Shown here: positions 62,519 through 64,000 of the stretch, piece by piece
How positions within the stretch are numbered: the stretch's first letter is position 1
How the letters are laid out: every line of letters starts with the position of its first letter
NCBI GenBank assembly: GCA_002441545.1
Contig: DJWL01000005.1
Coordinates: 9,182-73,181, forward strand
Length of the DNA: 64,000 bases
DNA from: Flavobacteriaceae bacterium UBA6231
Lineage (GTDB): Bacteria > Bacteroidota > Bacteroidia > Flavobacteriales > Flavobacteriaceae
Direction of reading: 5' to 3'
The notes under the pieces: generated by a model
The model's input: only the letters and a program-made list of their open reading frames with translations
What the model was told of the DNA's origin: nothing
Databases searched by the model: none
Translations under genes and position numbers: made by a program

Positions 62519-63745
62519 CTACTTAAATTTTAACTTTTCACTTAATGCTGCCATATCCTCACCTACCTTCTTATCTAAAACCCGGGCATAAATTTGGGTG
62601 GTTGCAATTTTTGTATGCCCCAAAAGTTTTGATACCGTTTCAATTGGAACTCCATTGCTTAAGGTTATTGTGGTCGCAAAAGTATGTCTGGCCATATGAA
62701 ATGTTAAGTTCTTTTTAATACCACTTAACTCCGCAATTTCTTTTAAATAACTATTAATTTTTTGATTTGAGAAACAAGGGAAAAGCGTATTTGAAATAAC
62801 AGTTCTTTGATGTCTCTCATATTTTTTGATTAAATTTTTCGCTTGATTTAATAATGGTATAGTCAAAAAAGATTTCGTTTTTTTTCTTTTGGTATTTATC
62901 CAATGATTACCATCTATCCCTAAGACAATGTTATTCGCTGTTAAACTATTTATATCCACATATGAAATTCCGGTATAACAACTAAAAAGAAATAGATCCT
63001 TAATAATGTTCAACCTTTCTATTGAAGAATGAAACTGTTCTAACGAATTCAACTCATTCTCGGTCAAAAACTCTCTTCTCTTATTTTCAAAGGAACTTTT
63101 AAATCTGACAAAGGGATCTTTTATTATCCACTCCAAATGATATGCCATGGTAACCATTTTGCGTAATCGCTGTAAATGTTTCATAGCTGTATTATGACTC
63201 ATTGTTCTTTGATGATCTTTTGGTTGGTAGGACTTGATAAAATGTTCGAAATCCACTATAAATGAGTAATTCAAACTTTGCAGGCTAACATCTGTAGTTT
63301 TTAATTTCTTGCTCAAAAACTTTATTAAATACCCTTGTGTTACTTTATAATGACGAAGTGTGTGGTTATTCAATTTCTCTTGAGAAACTTCATTATGATA
63401 TTCAAATAACCCCAATAATGTTTTGTTTGATTCTTCCTCTCCCAAAAATTTGGATTTAATTGCTTGAGCAGTGATTAGTTTATCTTCACTGAATAAGTCC
63501 TCATAGGATTCATAAATTTTAGCTCTTACCTGTTCAAGATATTTATTTAACAGTCTAGAGCTTTGCTTTGTGCCTTTTGCCATTCCTTTGTTAGAATCCC
63601 AATAAGATACCGGTATTCGCCTTTGCAAACTTATATTAGTACGTTTGCCATTAACTGTTATCCTTGCATAAACAGGAACTTGATCATTTTTAATACGTGA
63701 AGTGTTAACCCAAAATAATAGGCTAAAAGTTGAACGAGTTTGCAT
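62519..63745 (-). CDS. int: Tyrosine site-specific integrase (IntDOT-like)
   Basis: 408 residues: N-terminal arm-binding domain, SAM-like core domain (SFIVDFEHFIKSYQPKDH), and catalytic domain with HMARHTFATT and LGHTKIATTQIYAR supplying His-Arg-His and the nucleophile Tyr. At the Arg I position the sequence is SCYTGISYVDINSL without Arg, as in CTnDOT-type integrases. Reads away from the tRNA end that it targets and likely catalyses integration at 63976-63998. Confidence 0.9.
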   Translation of the reverse strand: MQTRSTFSLLFWVNTSRIKNDQVPVYARITVNGKRTNISLQRRIPVSYWDSNKGMAKGTKQSSRLLNKYLEQVRAKIYESYEDLFSEDKLITAQAIKSKFLGEEESNKTLLGLFEYHNEVSQEKLNNHTLRHYKVTQGYLIKFLSKKLKTTDVSLQSLNYSFIVDFEHFIKSYQPKDHQRTMSHNTAMKHLQRLRKMVTMAYHLEWIIKDPFVRFKSSFENKRREFLTENELNSLEQFHSSIERLNIIKDLFLFSCYTGISYVDINSLTANNIVLGIDGNHWINTKRKKTKSFLTIPLLNQAKNLIKKYERHQRTVISNTLFPCFSNQKINSYLKEIAELSGIKKNLTFHMARHTFATTITLSNGVPIETVSKLLGHTKIATTQIYARVLDKKVGEDMAALSEKLKFK

Positions 63746-63825
63746 AATTACCGTCTTTAGTTAAACATCTACTAAGACGAAAGTCAAATACAACGATCTA
63801 ATTATAAGGAATTTAACCCCTTATT

Positions 63826-63866
63826 CGGTCAACACTTTTCCGTTTTTTTAAACTGTTGACCGATTT
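63826..63866. repeat. Arm-type repeats near attR
   Basis: GTTGACCGATT at 63855-63865, within a 15-mer shared with 54019-54033, plus an inverted TCGGTCAAC at 63825-63833. Matches the pair near attL, supporting integrase arm sites. Confidence 0.5.
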
Positions 63867-63919
63867 AGCATCATTTAATCTTAAATCAAATCAAAATAAA
63901 TTAAGGCCTTAAAACTATA

Positions 63920-63951
63920 AAACCTTGCAAATCATACAGTTTGCAAGGTTT
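63920..63951. terminator. Terminator beside the tRNA 3' end
   Basis: 12-bp perfect stem AAACCTTGCAAA / TTTGCAAGGTTT with an 8-base loop. Supplied by the element, it would now end transcription of the tRNA gene that lost its own terminator. Confidence 0.75.
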
Positions 63952-63975
63952 TAACTTCTTTTGATTACTTAATTA

Positions 63976-63998
63976 GTGATCGCGACAGGATTCGAACC
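63976..63998. repeat. attR: direct repeat with intact tRNA
   Basis: 23 bases identical to 53948-53970. Here the sequence continues as tRNA beyond the window, so this side holds the functional tRNA gene. Confidence 0.88.
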
Positions 63999-64000
63999 TG
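63977..64000 (-). tRNA. tRNA gene, 3' end only (identity unknown)
   Basis: The visible 24 bases on the minus strand give half of the T-arm (CAGG-TTCGAAT-CCTGT), the acceptor strand CGCGATC and discriminator A. The anticodon lies outside the window, so the amino acid cannot be stated. Confidence 0.75.

Larger units (their letters stand above)
53948..63998. mobile_element. Integrative mobilizable element inserted at a tRNA 3' end (~10 kb)
   Basis: Bounded by 23-bp direct repeats (53948-53970 and 63976-63998) that correspond to the 3' end of a tRNA gene. It carries, from the right end leftwards, a tyrosine integrase, an excisionase-like HTH protein, a VapE/DUF5906-like helicase, iterons, a primase-like protein, MobC, MobB relaxase, a small coiled-coil membrane protein, a Fic protein and a HipBST toxin system. 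No type IV secretion or coupling protein genes are present, so it would depend on a helper for transfer. Parts (58-62 kb) are clearly richer in GC than the chromosome. Confidence 0.85.

Noticed and set aside
62519..63745. Defective integrase because Arg I is missing
   Set aside because: CTnDOT-type integrases naturally lack this Arg; the other catalytic residues are present.
1..64000. CRISPR array
   Set aside because: No regularly spaced 25-40 bp direct repeats were found; the only tandem repeats are the short iterons and operators.

Overview
The window is chromosomal DNA of a marine-type member of the Flavobacteriaceae (Bacteroidota). This rests on low GC with short intergenic gaps, promoters of the TTG / TAnnTTTG type, few Shine-Dalgarno sequences, and lineage-typical families (DUF2911, DUF4290, START-like, Lacal_2735-type small protein, CcsB-CcsA fusion, DUF2520 protein). 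The species cannot be named from the sequence alone.

Layout. 1-12.6 kb is housekeeping: a partial cytochrome c maturation gene, a group-III truncated haemoglobin, a tight run of DUF2520 protein / KdsC-like phosphatase / UbiA prenyltransferase / Maf, a small MscS-type channel and CorA, and a PIG-L deacetylase / tiny membrane protein / sodium symporter / Gfo-Idh oxidoreductase run. 12.7-19.5 kb holds a DUF2911 protein and an amino-acid catabolic cluster: NDP-forming acyl-CoA synthetase, aminotransferase, and both subunits of an indolepyruvate:ferredoxin oxidoreductase, the set used for 2-oxo-acid fermentation in hyperthermophilic archaea. 19.6-33 kb carries a light/oxidative-stress group (glutathione peroxidase, TspO, SRPBCC, photolyase), a broken lipoprotein gene, MurA with the fosfomycin-insensitive Asp, RecQ, Fmt, HU, YqgE and an initiator-like tRNA-Met.

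33.7-53.7 kb is one nitrate/nitrite assimilation island, all on the minus strand: outer-membrane porin, NrtABC(D)-type ABC importer, an FNR-like regulator with four cysteines at FNR positions, a rubredoxin fused to a siroheme-reductase-like scaffold, a 1174-residue nitrate reductase fused to its own FAD/NAD(P)H module, NarK, a NarL/NarX-like two-component pair, DUF4202, NirD and NirB. Four 18-bp palindromes (AAGTA-N4-TACTT core) precede nrtA, the FNR-like gene, narK and nirB, giving a coherent candidate regulon.

53.95-64.0 kb is a 10-kb integrative mobilizable element inserted at the 3' end of a tRNA gene. It has 23-bp direct repeats at both ends, repeated arm-type sites, a tyrosine integrase, an excisionase-like HTH protein, a primase-helicase pair flanking a nine-copy iteron array (likely replication origin), and MobC/MobB mobilization genes. 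Its cargo is a tripartite HipB-HipS-HipT kinase toxin system with three evenly spaced operators, and a Fic protein translationally coupled to an undescribed 54-residue protein.
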